The position numbers and the translations under genes were made by a program. Of a DNA stretch of 64,000 nucleotides, positions 18,900-29,382 are shown in pieces. Position 1 is the first letter of the stretch, and every line of letters starts with the position of its first letter. A model generated the notes under the pieces. The model worked only from the letters and a program-made list of their open reading frames with translations. It was not told the DNA's origin and made no database searches. This stretch comes from Methyloversatilis discipulorum. Lineage in GTDB: Bacteria > Pseudomonadota > Gammaproteobacteria > Burkholderiales > Rhodocyclaceae. The stretch covers positions 2,108,001 through 2,172,000 of the forward strand of contig NZ_ARVV01000001.1 in the NCBI RefSeq assembly GCF_000385375.1, in the 5' to 3' direction.

Positions 18900-20210
18900 T
18901 CAGTGCGCGCCTTCTTCCGCCGCGAGCTTGCGGCGCATGCGTCGCAGGCCGAGCGCGACAAGACCGGCGATGAGCGGAATCGAGATCGCGGTGATCGCCT
19001 CCGGGCTCAACGGCAGCAGGTGCTTCACGCCCTTCGCGAGGTACTGCACCAGTTGCGAGGCGTAATAGGTGATGGCGACGATGGACAGCCCTTCGACTGT
19101 TTCCTGCAGACGCAATTGCAGACGCGCGCGCCTGTTCATCTGCGCCAGCAGTTCCTGGTTCTGCCGCTGCAGTTCGATGTCGACCCGGGTGCGCAGCAGT
19201 TGCGAATTGCGTGCGACGCGGCCGGACAGATCGTCCTGACGGCGGGCGATCGCTTCACAGGTGGAGATCGCCGGCGCGAGCCGGCGGTCCATGAATTCGC
19301 CTATGGTCGGAAAGCCTTCGATGCGCTGTTCGCGCAGTTCGGCGATGCGGCTGCGCACCAGTCGGTAATAGGCCTGGGCGGCACCGAAGCGGAAGGTGGT
19401 GCGGGCGACCGAGTGCTCGACTTCTGCCGCGAGGCGCGTCAGGTGCGACAGCACGCTGCGTTCGTCCTCGGCGCTGGATGCGCTCCCCATGCCATCCATC
19501 AGATTGGCCAGTTCCCCCTCTGCACGACCAAGCAGGCGGCCGACGTCCTTCGCCACCGGAAAAGCGAGCAGGGCGATGATGCGGTAGGTCTCGATTTCCA
19601 GCAGTCGCTGCACCGTGCGCCCGGCCTGGCGCGGCGTCAGCCGCTCGTCGAGCACGGTGTAGCGCGACCAGCCATCGGTCAGCATGAAGTCGGTGAATAC
19701 CCAGGCGGCGCCATCCGACACCTGGGCGCCGACCGCCTGCCGGCCGCTGGCGATCAGCCGGTCCATCACGCTGCGCGGCGGCAGTTCGGCGGTCGAGCGC
19801 AATTCGATATGGGTAGCCACCATCAGCGATCCGGGCAGGCCCTCGAACCAGTGCGCGGGTACGGACGCCAGGGCGCCGCGGCTGCAATCCTCGCTGGCCT
19901 CCGGCGTGCGGAAGAAGGCATAGCTGGAGAACTCGTTGTGGCGCTCCCACTTCAGCTTGAAGTCGCCGAGGTCGAGCTGCAGGTGACCGCCCTCGGCCAG
20001 CGGCAGCGGGCGGGCGTAGGCGTCGGCCAGTAACTGCAAGTGGCGCAGTTCGTCGTCTTCGCGCACGCCGTCGTGCATCAGCGCCACGTAGGACACCAGC
20101 TGCGGATGCGCGACCGGCACCGGCGGTCGGGCGTGCAGTTCGTTGTTCAGCTTGTAGCGCAGCGGATGCTCGGTCAGCTTGCCGGCGGTGGCGTGTTCGG
20201 GCGTCGTCAT
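18900..20210 (-). CDS. DUF3422 family membrane protein
   Basis: A 436-residue DUF3422 protein of unknown function. The opening H-P-L-R-Y-K-L-N-N-E-L-H-A-R-P-P is diagnostic, as is the central F-E-G-L-P-G-S-L-M-V-A-T-H-I-E. The C-terminal part has a long helical/coiled-coil segment (about 300-380) and one or two membrane segments (I-T-A-I-S-I-P-L-I-A-G-L-V-A-L-G-L). I chose ATG 20210 (MTTPEHATAG); the frame extends to 20279 without conserved sequence. The gene is divergent from the minor-pilin cluster, with 180 bp between them. Confidence 0.85.
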   Translation of the reverse strand: MTTPEHATAGKLTEHPLRYKLNNELHARPPVPVAHPQLVSYVALMHDGVREDDELRHLQLLADAYARPLPLAEGGHLQLDLGDFKLKWERHNEFSSYAFFRTPEASEDCSRGALASVPAHWFEGLPGSLMVATHIELRSTAELPPRSVMDRLIASGRQAVGAQVSDGAAWVFTDFMLTDGWSRYTVLDERLTPRQAGRTVQRLLEIETYRIIALLAFPVAKDVGRLLGRAEGELANLMDGMGSASSAEDERSVLSHLTRLAAEVEHSVARTTFRFGAAQAYYRLVRSRIAELREQRIEGFPTIGEFMDRRLAPAISTCEAIARRQDDLSGRVARNSQLLRTRVDIELQRQNQELLAQMNRRARLQLRLQETVEGLSIVAITYYASQLVQYLAKGVKHLLPLSPEAITAISIPLIAGLVALGLRRMRRKLAAEEGAH

Positions 20211-20390
20211 GAAGAGAGGGCGTGTGATGTCCGGTGCGCATTGTGCAGCAGAGCAGGGCGGCGCGGGCGCGTGACGCATTTCACGCGAGCGGTCGGCGCG
20301 GCGCCGTTCGGGCGATGACTTCTGCCGTTCGTCATCGTCGGGTCGAGATTGACGCTGCGCTGATTTAACCTCAAGTCACAAATTCTCCGC

Positions 20391-21029
20391 ATGGACTTGC
20401 AGCTCATGATTCCTGCCAGGTCAGCCCAGCACGGCTTCACCTTGATCGAACTGATGATCGTGGTGGCGCTGCTCGCCATCATTTCAGCCTTTGCGCTGCC
20501 TGCGTTCCAGAGCTTCATCGCGTCAAACCGACTGACGTCGGAGGCGAACGAACTGCTCGCCGGGCTCAATTTGGCGCGCTCCGAGGCGGTGCGCTCGCAG
20601 CGCCGCGTCGTGCTTTGCCGTGCCTCGGCCACCGGCTGCGTCACGACAGCCGACGGTGAGCGGTGGCAGAGGTGGGTGGTCTTCGTCGATAACGACGCCG
20701 ATGGTGTGTTCGACGCGAGTGAGCTGCTGCGTGAGCAGGTGATCACCGGCACGACGCTCAATCTGGTGTCCGACGAGGCGCTGCGAGCGGCCGGCAACCA
20801 GATCGCCTTCCGCCCGGACGGTCTGGCGCGCGCACCGGGTTCGCTCGCGCTGCAGACCGCCGGGATCAGCGTATGCGACAGCAGCGGCTCGCTGCCGACG
20901 ACCGCCAATGCACGCAACGTAAATCTGATTTCCGGCAGCCGCATGGCCGTGACGCGCGGCGGCAACGCGAGCTGTGGCGTCACGGCCGCAGTCGAGACGC
21001 CGACGGAAGAAGCGGAGGGAGGTACATGA
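20391..21029 (+). CDS. fimT: Type IV pilus minor pilin FimT/GspH-like (copy 1)
   Basis: A 212-residue minor pilin. A short leader ending in G (S-A-Q-H-G) is followed by F-T-L-I-E-L-M-I-V-V-A-L-L, the PilD cleavage/methylation site with the required Glu at +5. The rest is a GspH/FimT-type domain with E-A-N-E-L-L-A-G-L-N-L-A-R-S-E-A and a C-terminal Cys pair. It is thought to join the priming complex at the pilus tip. An internal ATG (MIPARSAQHG) would give a more usual leader length. It is first in a set of overlapping genes (ATGA with pilV). Confidence 0.9.
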   Translation: MDLQLMIPARSAQHGFTLIELMIVVALLAIISAFALPAFQSFIASNRLTSEANELLAGLNLARSEAVRSQRRVVLCRASATGCVTTADGERWQRWVVFVDNDADGVFDASELLREQVITGTTLNLVSDEALRAAGNQIAFRPDGLARAPGSLALQTAGISVCDSSGSLPTTANARNVNLISGSRMAVTRGGNASCGVTAAVETPTEEAEGGT

Positions 21030-21481
21030 GCATGTCTGTGAAAGCGCACCGGCAGGCCGGTGTGTCGCTGATCGAAGTGCTGGTTGCGCTGTTCGTGCTT
21101 GCCTTCGGCATGCTCGGCATCGCCGGCATGCAGACGATGGCGATGAAGGCCAACCAGAGCGCGTTCGAACGGAACGCAGCGGTGATTTCCGCCAATTCCA
21201 TCGTCGAGCGCATACGCAGCAACCAGCGCTGGGAGCGTGACGGCAGCTATAACCGCGCGCTGCCCACGGGTGCCTGCACGGCGCCGGAAGGCACGGATCG
21301 CGTATCGGTGGATATTCAGCGCTGGCTGGGCGAATTGACGACAAATCTCGGGGATAACGCCTGCGGTGGCATTAACTGCACCGGTAGCCCGGTGTTCTGC
21401 CGGATTTCGGTGCGTTGGGACGACAGTCGGGTGCAGGGTGGCGCGGCGGCTCAGATTTTCGAAGTGGACGTGCGCATATGA
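21026..21481 (+). CDS. pilV: Type IV pilus minor pilin PilV (copy 1)
   Basis: A 151-residue PilV-family minor pilin: leader ending H-R-Q-A-G, then V-S-L-I-E-V-L-V-A-L-F-V-L-A-F-G-M-L-G-I-A-G-M-Q, the typical PilV continuation. It closes with I-S-V-R-W-D-D-S-R-V-Q-G-G, which recurs almost unchanged in the second PilV at 28.3 kb. A GGAGGG ribosome site precedes the ATG, and the start overlaps the fimT stop. PilV works with PilW, PilX and PilY1 in pilus initiation. Confidence 0.92.
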   Translation: MSMSVKAHRQAGVSLIEVLVALFVLAFGMLGIAGMQTMAMKANQSAFERNAAVISANSIVERIRSNQRWERDGSYNRALPTGACTAPEGTDRVSVDIQRWLGELTTNLGDNACGGINCTGSPVFCRISVRWDDSRVQGGAAAQIFEVDVRI

Positions 21482-22551
21482 GCCAGCAAATCAACAGCCA
21501 GAGCGGCATTTCGCTGGTCGAGGTGATGGTTGCGCTGGCGCTGGGTCTGATCGTGTCGGTCGGCGCAATGTCGCTGATGCTCGGCAACCGCCAGTCCTAC
21601 CGCACGACAGAGTCGCTTGCGCGGGTGCAGGAGGCGACGCGCATCACCTTCGACCTGATGTCGCGCGACCTGCGCGCCGCCGGCATCAACGCGTGCAGTG
21701 GCGGCGTGCGGGTGATGAACCTGCTTGCCGATCCGGCGACCGCTCGCTGGTGGACGGACTGGAATGGTGGCCTGCGCGGGTTCAACGACAGCGACGTATC
21801 GACCGCGGTCGCATTCGGCTCGGCGGCGCAGAACCGGGTCGCCAACACGGACATGATAGAACTGATGCACGCATCAACCAATGCATTCCCGGTCAAGGTG
21901 CACAACGCCGCCGCGGCCGATGCAACACTCGCCGGGCTGACCGTGCCGGCCCGGTCCATCGCGTTGGAAAAGCCGGGCGGCCAGGGCCACAGCTTCGTTG
22001 CTGGCGACCTGCTCGTGGTCTGCGACTACGAGGACACGACCCTGTTTCAGGTGACCGGCGTGAATGCTGATGCGAACTCCGTTTCACACGCGTCGCGCGC
22101 AGACGTGGCCGTAACTCCCGGCAATTGCGCCAACACGCTGGGTTTCCGCCCCCTGTGCACTGCCACGGTCACGCGATCCTTCCAGCCGGGTTCGCAAGTG
22201 ATGCGCTTCGAGCCTGTTGCCTGGTTCGTCGGCAACAACGGACGCACCGGCAGCGAAAGCAGTCCAACCTCGTTGTACCGCATCCGCGTTGTAAACGACG
22301 GTGCGGGCAATGCAGGTCCGGTGATCGAAGAAGTGGTCGAAGGCGTGCGTGGCATGCAGCTGCGCTACATGTACGACCGCGAGGATGCGTATCGCAATGC
22401 CGATACGGTAGCTGACTGGCGCCTCGTCACCGGCGTCGAGATTCAGCTCACCATCGAGTCACCGGAATCCGGCACGACCACCAGCACGACGCAGCCGCGT
22501 CTGACGCGCACGCTCACGCACGTGGTCAATCTTAGGAATCGTGTGCCATGA
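21478..22551 (+). CDS. pilW: Type IV pilus minor pilin PilW (copy 1)
   Basis: A 357-residue PilW. Leader Q-Q-I-N-S-Q-S-G, then I-S-L-V-E-V-M-V-A-L-A-L-G-L, with N-R-Q-S-Y-R-T-T-E-S-L-A-R-V-Q-E following the transmembrane helix. This long minor pilin links PilV to PilX/PilY1. Overlaps pilV by four bases (ATGA) and pilX by four bases. It is a little longer than copy 2 (330 residues) but collinear with it (C-G-G near residue 70, V-V-E-G-V-R-G-M-Q-L-R-Y in the C-terminal half). Confidence 0.92.
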   Translation: MSQQINSQSGISLVEVMVALALGLIVSVGAMSLMLGNRQSYRTTESLARVQEATRITFDLMSRDLRAAGINACSGGVRVMNLLADPATARWWTDWNGGLRGFNDSDVSTAVAFGSAAQNRVANTDMIELMHASTNAFPVKVHNAAAADATLAGLTVPARSIALEKPGGQGHSFVAGDLLVVCDYEDTTLFQVTGVNADANSVSHASRADVAVTPGNCANTLGFRPLCTATVTRSFQPGSQVMRFEPVAWFVGNNGRTGSESSPTSLYRIRVVNDGAGNAGPVIEEVVEGVRGMQLRYMYDREDAYRNADTVADWRLVTGVEIQLTIESPESGTTTSTTQPRLTRTLTHVVNLRNRVP

Positions 22552-23159
22552 CAGTCCATCTTCATCCGAGGGCACGTCAGCGCGGTGCGACCCTGCTGAT
22601 CGCGCTGGTCATGCTGGTCGTAATGACGCTGCTCGGGCTGGCCAGCATCCGCAGCACCAGCATGCAGGAGCGCATGGGGGCCAATCTGTATGACCGCAGC
22701 CTTGCCTTCCAGGCTGTCGAATCGGCGCTGCGCGAGGCTGAGGCCCGAATCACCATCAATACCGCGGTTACCAACAGCGCCGGGCTCTATTGCCCACCCA
22801 ACGGGGTGCCACCCAGCTGCGCAGCACCCGGGCCGTCGGCAACCGAATCGGCCACAGAGAGCGAAACGCCCTCTGCTTCCAGTGCAACCTACGTCGAACG
22901 CTGGAAGGACTCCGCGACGACCTGGGCCAGCGCCACCACCTGGTGGGGCAGCGTCGACGACGACATGAAGGCGCGGCTGGGCGGAGCCAGCCGCCAGCCG
23001 CAGTACATCATCGAGTATATGGGCATGTCGGAAGACGGCACCGGCTGCGGCCAGCGCGGCGACACCAGCTGCCGCGGGCCGCGCTATCGCGTGACCGCAC
23101 GCATGCCGCCTATCGACGGGCTGCCCAACGTCGTCCTTCAGACCAACTACCGGCCGTGA
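22548..23159 (+). CDS. pilX: Type IV pilus assembly protein PilX (copy 1)
   Basis: A 203-residue PilX. It lacks the Phe-Thr-type prepilin start but has the PilX signature R-Q-R-G-A-T-L-L-I-A-L-V-M-L-V-V-M-T-L-L-G, then S-M-Q-E-R-M-G-A-N-L-Y-D-R-S-L-A-F-Q-A-V-E-S-A-L-R-E-A-E. PilX is a minor pilin that recruits PilY1. It is expressed with pilW (four-base overlap); pilY1 follows after 20 bp with a GGAG ribosome site. Confidence 0.92.
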   Translation: MTVHLHPRARQRGATLLIALVMLVVMTLLGLASIRSTSMQERMGANLYDRSLAFQAVESALREAEARITINTAVTNSAGLYCPPNGVPPSCAAPGPSATESATESETPSASSATYVERWKDSATTWASATTWWGSVDDDMKARLGGASRQPQYIIEYMGMSEDGTGCGQRGDTSCRGPRYRVTARMPPIDGLPNVVLQTNYRP

Positions 23160-23179
23160 ATTCACTCGGAGTACGCATC

Positions 23180-26100
23180 ATGAGCGCAATCCCCTCCCGC
23201 TTCGGCTGGCGCAAACGCGCACTGAGCACGGCATTGCTCGCTGCGTTTGCGTCGGCGCCGGCAATCGCACAGACCGAGATTTCGAATCTGCCGCTGGTGC
23301 TGAACGTGACCGCTGCGCCGAATGTGATGATGATTCTCGACAACTCCGGGTCGATGCTCTACGAGACGCTGCCCGACTACTTCCGGGACATCTGGGATTT
23401 CGAACTGGCGATGCGCAACACCGGCAGTACGAGCGTGTACATGCCCGACTATGACGACCTGAACATATTCAATCTGGCGCTCCGGTCATCGTCGCTGAAC
23501 CGCATCTACTACAACCCCAACGTGACCTACCGTACCTGGACGAACGCGGACGGAACCGGCTATGCCCAGTCCTCGCCGACGGCCGCACCGATCCGTCCCG
23601 GCTCGACCACGACGATAGACCTGACGACGGAAAAGACGCACACCTTCCGCTGGCGGACGAACACCTCGGTCACGACCTTCTCCGCAAGTTCTTCTGCGGT
23701 GCCGCGCACCTTCTCATGCCCGGACGGCCCTGATGGCAACACGCAACCGGACGACACCTGTGCCCAGACCTACGCGCCGATGACCTTCTTCGTCCATAAG
23801 GGCACGGGATCGATCTACGAGCGGGCCAATTACTATCGTTATCGCATCGTTGGCGCTGCCGCCACTCGCAAGGACATGGCGGATGGCACCGAAACCGCAG
23901 TAACCAGCTTCAGCTGGGCGGGCGGCATCACGCGCACGCTGGACCAGGAAAAGCAGAACTTCGCCAACTGGTACACCTACAACCGCAGCCGTATCAATGC
24001 GGCGAAGGGCGGGGTGAGCTACGCCTTTTCGACGCTGGGGCAGAACTACCGAGTGGGCTTCCGTACCATCAACGGCACGACGGGATGGCTGGATATCCCG
24101 ACCAACGGCACCTTCTCGGATACGAATCGCAGCAATTTCTTCACCAGCCTGTTCGACGCCGTGGCCGACGGCAACACACCGCTGCGCATATCGCTGTGGA
24201 ACGCAGGCGCCTACTTCAAAACGGCTGACCCATGGGGCCCGAACGTTGGTGGCGCCCCGCTGAGCTGCCGTCAGAGTTTTGCCATCCTGACCACCGACGG
24301 CTATTACAACGACAACAGCACGGTCTACTCGACCGCAGGCAATGCCGACGGCACCAAGGGTCGGCCCTACGCGGATACGCAGTCGGTCACGCTCGCAGAC
24401 ATCGCGATGTACTACTACGACACCGATCTGCAGCCCGACATCGAGGACAACGTGCCGACCACCCCGGAGGACGGCAACAACCGGCAGCACATGAACACCT
24501 TCGGCGTGTCCTTCGGTCTTACCGGCTCGCTGAATACGGCAACCGATCTGCCACGCCTGACCTCGGGCGAGATTTCCTGGCCGAGCATTTCCACCGACGC
24601 CGGCAAGCTCGACGACCTGTGGCACGCGACGATCAACGGCCGCGGTCAATTCGTCAATGCTGGTGACCCGCAGGAATTCGCCGACGGCCTGAAGGGCGCG
24701 CTGGACTCCATCGTCGCGCGCACCGCGTCGTCGTCCAACCTGGGCGTGTCGTCAGCCCAGCTGCGGCAGGGCAGCCGGGTGTTCCAGGCGCGATTCACCA
24801 GCGAGGTGTGGACCGGCGACATCTTTTCCTTCCTGATCGGCAGTGACGGCGAAATCCCGATCGTGCCGGAGTGGCGGGCATCGGAACGGGTACCGACCCC
24901 GGCCAACCGGAACATCTACACGCGCAATGGCAGCACTGCGGTCCCTTTCGTGTGGGACCAGCTCAGCGACGCGCAGAAGGCCACGCTGGGCAACAACAGC
25001 GCCGTGCTCGATTACCTGCGGGGCGTGCGCAGCGGCGAGTCGAGCGAAGGCGGTACCTTCCGCAATCGCTCGTCGCTGATCGGCGACATCGTGCATTCGT
25101 CGCCGGTCTATGTCGCGGCGCCGGACGACTTCGCCTACGAGCGTTTTTCGTGGCCCGGCGCTTCGACCTACCAGACACACCGGACGCTGCGTTCGGACCG
25201 CACACCGATGCTCTATGTCGCAGCGAACGACGGCATGCTGCACGGTTTCGTCGCGAGTACGGGTGCGGAGCGCTTCGCCTACGTGCCTTCGTCGTCGCTG
25301 GCGCAGATGTATCAGCTGACTCGGCCCAGCTACACCCACCAGTTCATCAACGACGGCGCACTGACCGTGGCCGACGTCTATGACGCCGGCACCGCGAACG
25401 CGTGGCGCACGCTACTGGTAGGTTCCACCGGCCGCGGCGGGCGTCAGCTGTACGCGCTCGATGTCAGCGATCCGACCATCCCGGCCGACAACCCCGCCGG
25501 ACGGCGCGTCATGTGGGAATTCTCGGACGCTGACTTTGGCAAATTCACCGGCAGGCCGGTCGTTGGCAGGATGAATAACGGCGACTGGGCGGTGCTGGTG
25601 GGCAACGGCTACAACAGCAACGAGTACAAGGGCTTCCTGTTCGTCGTCAATGCAACGACCGGTGCGCTGATACAGAAGATCGACACTGGCGCCTGCCCGG
25701 AGACCGACGACCCGTGCGTCAGCAACGGTCTGGCCGAAGTGACCACCTGGGACGAGGACAGCGACGGCGATATCGACTACGTCTATGCGGGCGACCTGCG
25801 CGGCAATCTGTGGCGTTTCGACGTCACCTCCAGCACGCCGTCCCAGTGGAAGGTGTCGTTCGGCACCGACACGTCGCCGCTGCCGCTGTTCCGCGCGCGT
25901 AACGCGTCGGGCACGCCGCAGCCGATCACCTCCAAGGTCGAGGTGCTGCTCGACCCCTCTACCGGCACGCGCTGGGTGTCCTTCGGTACCGGCCAGTTCC
26001 TCGGCGACACCGATCGCGCCAGTACCGCACTGCAGACCTGGTACGGTCTTTACGACAACTACCCGAACGCGGCCACGTCTCCGGTAAGCGGGCGCTCGGA

Positions 26101-26743
26101 TCTGGCGCAGCGCGTGGTTCTGGTCGAAACCGAACAGACCACCACGACGGAGACCGAGAACGCCGAAGGCGAGACCGAAACGACGAGCGAAACTGTCAAG
26201 GTGAGGGTCATTTCCGCACAGGGCGACACGACAGGCGGCGACCGGGTCATCGATGCGGACGGCACCTACATCCGCAAGGGCTGGTATCTGGATCTCGTTC
26301 CGCCCACCGGCACGGCGGCAGGCGAACGCATGATCTACGGCGTGCAGGCCTTCGGTGGTGCATTGTTCGCGACCAGTGCGATTCCGGCGGACGATCCCTG
26401 CACACCGGGCGGCTCGGGCTGGCTGATGGCCATCGACCCCTACACCGGTGGCCGCCTCGACGCCGACCTGTTCGCCAACCGTACCCAGGTGACCGTCACC
26501 ACCGGTGACTCGAGCACCAATTACTACGTCAGCGCCGTCAGTACCGGATCGATGCCGTCCAGCCCCATCCTCGTGCGCAACGAGGGTGGTTCCGGCAACC
26601 AGAGCGGTGGCTCGACCGGCGGAACGACGGTCGGGCGCTCGGACGCACTGGTCAATACGTCCGATCTCGGTATTCTGCGCGAGCGCCTGAACCTGCCCGA
26701 CCGTTTCGGCCGGATTTCCTGGCGCGAACTGATCGCCGACTGA
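23180..26743 (+). CDS. pilY1: Type IV pilus tip protein PilY1 (copy 1)
   Basis: A 1,187-residue secreted protein. A signal peptide (about residues 1-33, A-P-A-I-A-Q) is followed by a von Willebrand A-like domain whose metal site D54-x-S56-x-S58 is visible. The C-terminal beta-propeller (PilC/PilY1 type) occupies about residues 580-1180 and contains the calcium loop [10 protein letters not shown] near residue 858. PilY1 primes pilus assembly and mediates surface adhesion and sensing. A Thr/Glu-rich insert near residues 985-1010 is absent in copy 2. The ATG at 23180 has a CGGAG site upstream; longer reading is unconserved. Confidence 0.93.
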   Translation: MSAIPSRFGWRKRALSTALLAAFASAPAIAQTEISNLPLVLNVTAAPNVMMILDNSGSMLYETLPDYFRDIWDFELAMRNTGSTSVYMPDYDDLNIFNLALRSSSLNRIYYNPNVTYRTWTNADGTGYAQSSPTAAPIRPGSTTTIDLTTEKTHTFRWRTNTSVTTFSASSSAVPRTFSCPDGPDGNTQPDDTCAQTYAPMTFFVHKGTGSIYERANYYRYRIVGAAATRKDMADGTETAVTSFSWAGGITRTLDQEKQNFANWYTYNRSRINAAKGGVSYAFSTLGQNYRVGFRTINGTTGWLDIPTNGTFSDTNRSNFFTSLFDAVADGNTPLRISLWNAGAYFKTADPWGPNVGGAPLSCRQSFAILTTDGYYNDNSTVYSTAGNADGTKGRPYADTQSVTLADIAMYYYDTDLQPDIEDNVPTTPEDGNNRQHMNTFGVSFGLTGSLNTATDLPRLTSGEISWPSISTDAGKLDDLWHATINGRGQFVNAGDPQEFADGLKGALDSIVARTASSSNLGVSSAQLRQGSRVFQARFTSEVWTGDIFSFLIGSDGEIPIVPEWRASERVPTPANRNIYTRNGSTAVPFVWDQLSDAQKATLGNNSAVLDYLRGVRSGESSEGGTFRNRSSLIGDIVHSSPVYVAAPDDFAYERFSWPGASTYQTHRTLRSDRTPMLYVAANDGMLHGFVASTGAERFAYVPSSSLAQMYQLTRPSYTHQFINDGALTVADVYDAGTANAWRTLLVGSTGRGGRQLYALDVSDPTIPADNPAGRRVMWEFSDADFGKFTGRPVVGRMNNGDWAVLVGNGYNSNEYKGFLFVVNATTGALIQKIDTGACPETDDPCVSNGLAEVTTWDEDSDGDIDYVYAGDLRGNLWRFDVTSSTPSQWKVSFGTDTSPLPLFRARNASGTPQPITSKVEVLLDPSTGTRWVSFGTGQFLGDTDRASTALQTWYGLYDNYPNAATSPVSGRSDLAQRVVLVETEQTTTTETENAEGETETTSETVKVRVISAQGDTTGGDRVIDADGTYIRKGWYLDLVPPTGTAAGERMIYGVQAFGGALFATSAIPADDPCTPGGSGWLMAIDPYTGGRLDADLFANRTQVTVTTGDSSTNYYVSAVSTGSMPSSPILVRNEGGSGNQSGGSTGGTTVGRSDALVNTSDLGILRERLNLPDRFGRISWRELIAD

Positions 26744-26759
26744 CACGGAATACACAGAG

Positions 26760-27218
26760 ATGAACACTGCCAACAACACTCGCCTGCAGCGCGGCTTCAC
26801 GCTGGTCGAACTGATGATCGTGGTCGCCATCATCGGCATCCTCGCCGCGATCGCCTATCCGAACTACACCCAGTACGTGATCGACAGCCGGCGCGCGACG
26901 GCCGCCGCCTGTCTGTCGGAACAGGCGCAGGCGCTCGAACGCTTTTTCACCACCAATCTGACCTATGTCGGCGGCGGCACCAACCTGAACACGCGCCAGT
27001 GCGTCACCGATCTGGCTGGCTTCTACACCTTCGCATCCAACATCGACGACGACACGCCGCGCGCATTCGGTATCACGGCGACGCCGCTCAACGCCCAGCT
27101 GAACAACGACAGCAAGTGCGGTTGCGTGCTGACGCTGAACCAGACCGGTACCAAGGGTGCGTCCGGTTCGGCCGCGCGCTGTTCGACCGCGGCGGGTGTG
27201 TCCGCCTGCTGGAAGTGA
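26760..27218 (+). CDS. pilE: Type IV pilus minor pilin PilE
   Basis: A 152-residue pilin with leader ending L-Q-R-G and [24 protein letters not shown]. The C-terminal half has [14 protein letters not shown] and ends S-A-C-W-K, the Cys pair and ending typical of PilE of the fimU-pilVWXY1-pilE clusters rather than the major pilin. It closes the first cluster, 16 bp after pilY1. A 108-bp gap separates it from the second fimT. Confidence 0.88.
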   Translation: MNTANNTRLQRGFTLVELMIVVAIIGILAAIAYPNYTQYVIDSRRATAAACLSEQAQALERFFTTNLTYVGGGTNLNTRQCVTDLAGFYTFASNIDDDTPRAFGITATPLNAQLNNDSKCGCVLTLNQTGTKGASGSAARCSTAAGVSACWK

Positions 27219-27326
27219 GTGGCAGACACCGAAATTGACACGGAACGGCGTGCCGCCGGCCAGGGGACGCTCAAGCTGCAAGGTGGGCAGGCCGTATACG
27301 ACTGATCGTCGCTCACCTCGTCTCAC

Positions 27327-27947
27327 ATGTCCGGCCCCCATCCACAGTCGGGTTTCACGCTGCTGGAACTGATGATCACGATCGCCATCCTGGCCGTGAT
27401 CGCTGCGTTCGCGGTGCCGTCCTTCCAGTCCCTGATCATGCTCAACCGGCTGGCCAGCGAGGCGAACGAACTGGTGGCTGCACTCGGTCAGACGCGCACC
27501 GAAGCGATACGCGTGAACCGTCGCGTCATCCTCTGCCGCGCCGCGACGGACGGCGCCACGGTGGCCGCCGCCACCGGCTGCGTCGCCGGCGCCGGCCGCT
27601 GGGCCGGCTGGATGGTGTTCGTCGACGCCGACGGCAGCGGAACCTACAACCCGAACGCAGCGAGCAACCCGGACGAGGTGCTCATCCGTACGCACGCCTT
27701 TCACGGCAACCTCCTTCAGACCGTAGCGGGCAATGCGCTGGCCGGCGCCGGCAACCGCATCGTGTTCCGGCCCGACGGTCTCGCGCGCGCACCCGGCCAG
27801 ACCCTGCTGCAGACGGCCACGCTGCGGCTGTGCCATGCATCGGCCACGATGCAGCAGAACGCGCGCGACGTCAGGCTGGGCGGTGGCAGCCGCGTCAGCG
27901 TCGCACGCACGACCTCTGCCGCCTGCGCGGCGCCGGAGGACGCGTGA
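27327..27947 (+). CDS. fimT: Type IV pilus minor pilin FimT/GspH-like (copy 2)
   Basis: A 206-residue paralogue of the fimT at 20.4 kb. The leader is M-S-G-P-H-P-Q-S-G, followed by F-T-L-L-E-L-M-I-T-I-A-I-L-A-V-I-A-A-F-A-V-P-S-F-Q-S-L, and the same L-A-S-E-A-N-E-L-V-A-A-L-G-Q-T-R-T-E-A framework. It contains the same closing pattern F-R-P-D-G-L-A-R-A-P-G as copy 1. It starts a second minor-pilin gene set and overlaps pilV copy 2 (TGATG). Confidence 0.9.
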   Translation: MSGPHPQSGFTLLELMITIAILAVIAAFAVPSFQSLIMLNRLASEANELVAALGQTRTEAIRVNRRVILCRAATDGATVAAATGCVAGAGRWAGWMVFVDADGSGTYNPNAASNPDEVLIRTHAFHGNLLQTVAGNALAGAGNRIVFRPDGLARAPGQTLLQTATLRLCHASATMQQNARDVRLGGGSRVSVARTTSAACAAPEDA

Positions 27948-28393
27948 TGCGCGCCTCTGCAGCGCAGTCCGGCATCTCGCTGATCGAGGTGCTGGTCGCC
28001 ATATTCGTGCTGGCCATCGGCATGCTGGGCATGGCTGCGCTGCAGATGGCCTCTCTGCGTTCCAATCAAAGTTCCTACGAGCGCAGTGCGGCCGTCATGG
28101 CTGCTTACACGATGATCGACCGCCTGCGCGCCGACGTCACCGCGGCGCGTGCCGGTAGCTACAACCTCGCCCTCGACGACGACTGCGCCTCGCCGGGCGG
28201 CGCCACTTTTCCGGAGATCCAGCTTGCCGCCTGGCTGGCCGATCTGCAGACCAGCATGGGACCGTCCGCCTGTGGCGGCGTGGCTTGCAGCGCGGGGGCT
28301 GCCGCAAGCTGCGTCATCAGCGTGCGCTGGGACGACAGCCGGGTGCAGGGCGGCCTGAGCAACCAGACTTTCAGCATCGAGGCGCGACTGTGA
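27947..28393 (+). CDS. pilV: Type IV pilus minor pilin PilV (copy 2)
   Basis: A 148-residue PilV paralogue: leader S-A-A-Q-S-G, then I-S-L-I-E-V-L-V-A-I-F-V-L-A-I-G-M-L-G-M-A-A-L-Q. The ending C-V-I-S-V-R-W-D-D-S-R-V-Q-G-G is shared with copy 1, showing common descent. It is joined to fimT upstream (TGATG) and to pilW downstream (GTGA overlap), as in the first cluster. Confidence 0.92.
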   Translation: MRASAAQSGISLIEVLVAIFVLAIGMLGMAALQMASLRSNQSSYERSAAVMAAYTMIDRLRADVTAARAGSYNLALDDDCASPGGATFPEIQLAAWLADLQTSMGPSACGGVACSAGAAASCVISVRWDDSRVQGGLSNQTFSIEARL

Positions 28394-29382
28394 GTACGCG
28401 CGGGCAGGGCGGCAGCACGCTGATCGAACTGATGATCGCGCTCACGCTCGGGCTGTTCATCATCGGTGCCGCCATCGCGCTGATGCTGAGCAACCGGCAG
28501 ACCTACGACACGACCGAAGGTCTGTCGCGCATCCAGGAATCGACACGCACTGCGTTCGAACTGCTCGCCCGCGACATCCGCGAAGCCGGGCTCAATTCCT
28601 GCGGCGGCGCGCTGCAGTTCGTCAATGTGCTGACCAATTCGTCGTCGCTTTGGTGGACGCAATGGAATGGCGGCGTGCGCGGCTACGGCGGCAGCGACGC
28701 CTTCGCCGGTGCGCCCTTCGGCTCGGGCGCCGGTCAGCGCGTCGCCGGTACCGCAGCACTGCACATCATGCGCAGCGGCAGTCAGCCGCAGGCGGTGGCC
28801 AACCACGATACCGGCAGCCAGTTGCTGACGCTGAGTCCGCGCAACAGCGCGCTGTCGGCCGGCGATCTGGCCATCGTCTGCAATTTCAGCCAGGCCAGCC
28901 TGTTCCAGGTGTCGGCAGCCGATGACAGCACGGTGTCGCACGGCATCGGCGGCACACCCGGCAACTGCTCGCGCGGCCTCGGCTTCGCCAATCCGCCTGA
29001 CTGCAGCGAAACCGGTCAGACCTACCGCTTCGAGGCGAATGCCGTGGTGATGCGGCTGGAGTCCCTGGCCTGGTACGTCGGCAACACCGGCCGCACATCG
29101 ACGACGTCGCGTTCGCTCTATCGCGTGGCCCCGCAGAACGAGGCCGGCACGCTGTCGCTGGTGACCGAAGAGGTGCTCGACGGCGTGATCGACCTGCAGC
29201 TCGACTACCTGATCGAAGGCGGCAGCGCCTATGTCGCCGCATCGGCGGTCACCGACTGGAACGCAGTCACTGGTGTCCGCATGCGTCTGACGATAGAGGA
29301 ACCGGATCGCCCCGCAGCAGTGACCGACCGCGTGCGCCGGACGATGACGCATGTCGTCACGCTCAGGAACCGGATGTCATGA
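28390..29382 (+). CDS. pilW: Type IV pilus minor pilin PilW (copy 2)
   Basis: A 330-residue PilW paralogue. I start at GTG 28390, which overlaps the pilV stop (GTGA) and gives leader S-T-R-G-Q-G-G followed by S-T-L-I-E-L-M-I-A-L-T-L-G-L; no ATG is close. N-R-Q-T-Y-D-T-T-E-G-L-S-R-I-Q-E follows the helix. The +1 residue is Ser rather than Phe or Ile, less usual for prepilin peptidase but tolerated in minor pilins. Overlaps pilX by four bases. Confidence 0.9.
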   Translation: MSTRGQGGSTLIELMIALTLGLFIIGAAIALMLSNRQTYDTTEGLSRIQESTRTAFELLARDIREAGLNSCGGALQFVNVLTNSSSLWWTQWNGGVRGYGGSDAFAGAPFGSGAGQRVAGTAALHIMRSGSQPQAVANHDTGSQLLTLSPRNSALSAGDLAIVCNFSQASLFQVSAADDSTVSHGIGGTPGNCSRGLGFANPPDCSETGQTYRFEANAVVMRLESLAWYVGNTGRTSTTSRSLYRVAPQNEAGTLSLVTEEVLDGVIDLQLDYLIEGGSAYVAASAVTDWNAVTGVRMRLTIEEPDRPAAVTDRVRRTMTHVVTLRNRMS

